From positions 1 through 64,000 of the forward strand of contig NZ_JACDSF010000031.1 of NCBI RefSeq assembly GCF_013449685.1: a stretch of 64,000 bases of DNA. Reading direction: 5' to 3'. Source of the stretch: Pectobacterium brasiliense. Its GTDB lineage: Bacteria > Pseudomonadota > Gammaproteobacteria > Enterobacterales > Enterobacteriaceae. The position numbers were made by a program, and so were the translations under genes. How positions within the stretch are numbered: position 1 is the stretch's first letter; every line of letters starts with the position of its first letter. This document shows positions 62,528 to 64,000 of this stretch, in pieces. Below the pieces are notes generated by a model, which ran no database searches, was not told where the DNA came from, and saw only the letters and a list, made by a program, of their open reading frames with translations.

Positions 62528-64000
62528 ATGAGATTAAATACACCTGTTACACAGCAGGAGTATCTGTTAGACATGGACACCATATTGATGTCCACGACAA
62601 ATATTCACAGCCACATTACCTATGCCAACTCTGCCTTCATTACGGTCAGTGGTTTTTCCGAAGAGCAGCTCATCAACCAGCCTCACAATATTGTGCGCCA
62701 TCCCGATATGCCCGTTGAAGCCTATGCCGACATGTGGTTTACGCTGAAACAAGGCGATAGCTGGACTGGATTAGTTAAAAATCGTCGCAATAACGGTGAC
62801 CACTACTGGGTTCGCGCCAACGTTACGCCGGTTTATCAGCAGGAGCAGCTCGCAGGCTATATATCAGTACGTAACACGCCCAACGCCGAAGAAATCAAGC
62901 ATGCCGAAACGCTGTATAGCGCCGTGCAGAAAAAACAGACGGGCAGCCGTAAGTTCTACAAAGGGTTAGTCGTTCGCACCGGACTCTTTTCACCACTGTC
63001 GCTCTTGCAGAAATTATCAGTCCGCTGGCGTTTGCGCCTGGCAGTCTTAGCGGTGGGCCTCATTCCCGCACTGCTTGCGTTCACTGGCATGAATCCGCTG
63101 TGGCTATTGGCACTGACGCTACTGCTCATCGTCATCATGGATCAGTTTCTGCAAAGGCAAATTGCCCAGCCAATCAGGATGATACTGAAGCAGGCTCAGC
63201 ATGTGGTATCGGGCCGTAAAGTAAAGCATGTCCACCTGAACCGAGTCGACGAAATCGGCTTGCTGCTACGCTCTGTTAACCAGTTTGGCCTGAACCTGCA
63301 TTCGCTTGTCGACGACGTTAGTACGCAGGTAAACGGCATCACCAACGTCAGCCATAAGCTGGCGGAAAACAATGTCGACCTGAATACCCGCACGGAAGAG
63401 ACATCGGCTAATCTGCAACAAACTGCCGCCGCCATTGAAGAAATTACCGTTGCCGTGCAGCAGAGTGCAGAAACAGCGGCACAGGCTACCACCATGGCAG
63501 AAGCCGCCAGCAGCACCGCGTTTAAAGGTGGCAATATCATGAAGGAAACCATCGGCATGATGGATTCCATCTCCAGCGCCAGCGATAAAATCGTTGATAT
63601 CATTGGCGTGATAGACAGTATTGCCTTCCAGACCAACATCCTTGCGCTGAATGCGGCCGTTGAAGCCGCTCGTGCGGGCGTACAGGGGCGCGGATTTGCG
63701 GTAGTGGCCGCTGAGGTTCGCAATCTGGCGCAGCATTCCGCCTCTGCGGCCAAAGAGATTAAAACGCTGATCGACGCCAACGTCGAAAGTGTGAAACAGG
63801 GCAGCATAATGGTCGAGAACGCCGGCAAACATATCAGCGACATCGTTGATGAAGTCTTGCAGGTCTCCACTATGATCAAAGAGATCAGCAACGCAACGCA
63901 TGAGCAAACCTCGGCATTGGGCCTGATCAATACCTCTATTGCACAGATAGAACAAATGACACAGCGCAACACCGATATGGTGACGCACTCAACAGAAGCC
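62528..64000 (+). CDS. Aer-type PAS methyl-accepting chemoreceptor (3' end outside window)
   Basis: Energy/redox-taxis receptor, 491 codons visible and no stop before the window edge. An N-terminal PAS domain (about residues 15-115) follows the Aer pattern: LMSTTNIHSHITYANSAF, NIVRHPDMPVEAYADMWFTLK, KNRRNNGDHYWVRANVTPVY, including the region that binds FAD in E. coli Aer. A hydrophobic hairpin lies near residues 170-205 with no large periplasmic domain. Then come a HAMP-like segment and the signalling tip IDSIAFQTNILALNAAVEAARAG. The ATG at 62528 is the first in frame after a stop. The ligand could also be another redox cue. Confidence 0.9.
   Translation, partial: MRLNTPVTQQEYLLDMDTILMSTTNIHSHITYANSAFITVSGFSEEQLINQPHNIVRHPDMPVEAYADMWFTLKQGDSWTGLVKNRRNNGDHYWVRANVTPVYQQEQLAGYISVRNTPNAEEIKHAETLYSAVQKKQTGSRKFYKGLVVRTGLFSPLSLLQKLSVRWRLRLAVLAVGLIPALLAFTGMNPLWLLALTLLLIVIMDQFLQRQIAQPIRMILKQAQHVVSGRKVKHVHLNRVDEIGLLLRSVNQFGLNLHSLVDDVSTQVNGITNVSHKLAENNVDLNTRTEETSANLQQTAAAIEEITVAVQQSAETAAQATTMAEAASSTAFKGGNIMKETIGMMDSISSASDKIVDIIGVIDSIAFQTNILALNAAVEAARAGVQGRGFAVVAAEVRNLAQHSASAAKEIKTLIDANVESVKQGSIMVENAGKHISDIVDEVLQVSTMIKEISNATHEQTSALGLINTSIAQIEQMTQRNTDMVTHSTEA

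Overview
The window reads as chromosome of a pectinolytic enterobacterium, most likely Pectobacterium (soft-rot Enterobacterales). The housekeeping backbone (gmhB, metNIQ-rcsF-trmO-proS, the ftsB-ispD-ispF-truD-pcm-nlpD-rpoS string, cysJIH, queD, queE, eno-pyrG-mazG-relA, rlmD/barA/gud) follows the enterobacterial order, and the accessory genes concern pectin, rhamnogalacturonan and plant aldehydes. The genus is inferred from gene content and protein similarity recalled from memory; no search was run.

Layout. 1-94: rRNA-operon P1 promoter firing out of the left edge. 95-6502: gmhB, MetJ-controlled metNIQ, rcsF, trmO, proS. 6622-12543 (minus): ftsB-ispD-ispF-truD-(surE scar)-pcm-nlpD-rpoS; surE is reduced to a 48-codon remnant. 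12860-15237: three-gene polar amino-acid ABC importer behind tandem ARG boxes. 15291-24782 (minus): a complete assimilatory sulfate pathway, cysJIH then cysG-cysDNC-ygbE. 25145-39841: accessory region around queD/queE, with an unassigned 559-aa protein, a TogB-like orphan binding protein, an intracellular GH28, a secreted MBL-fold hydrolase plus SDR, rhiT-rhiN, and a LysR/coniferyl aldehyde dehydrogenase pair with a DJ-1-like protein. 40024-50968: eno, pyrG, mazG, relA (no mazEF between them), rlmD, barA. 51432-61735: almost the whole D-glucarate/galactarate catabolic regulon (garK, garR, garL, gudD, gudX, gudP, garD). 62528-end: an Aer-type PAS chemoreceptor cut by the window edge.

Pathway logic. 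MetNIQ imports methionine. The cys cluster activates sulfate (CysDN, CysC), reduces PAPS (CysH) and sulfite (CysIJ), and makes the sirohaem that CysI needs (CysG). The rhi genes import and trim unsaturated rhamnogalacturonides; the GH28 and the TogB-like protein point to oligogalacturonides. GudP imports glucarate/galactarate, GudD/GarD dehydrate them, GarL cleaves to pyruvate plus tartronate semialdehyde, GarR reduces the latter, and GarK phosphorylates glycerate, which enters glycolysis near Eno.

The most unusual content is non-coding. A structured repeat of roughly 250-350 bp occurs three times (33.3, 44.1 and 51.0 kb), each time just after a stop codon and in the sense orientation of that gene; its stems change sequence by compensatory substitution. 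A module of consecutive short hairpins followed by GAG occurs in the 51.1-kb copy, again as the internal insertion of an ERIC element at 58.06 kb, and in shorter form alone at 39.87 kb.
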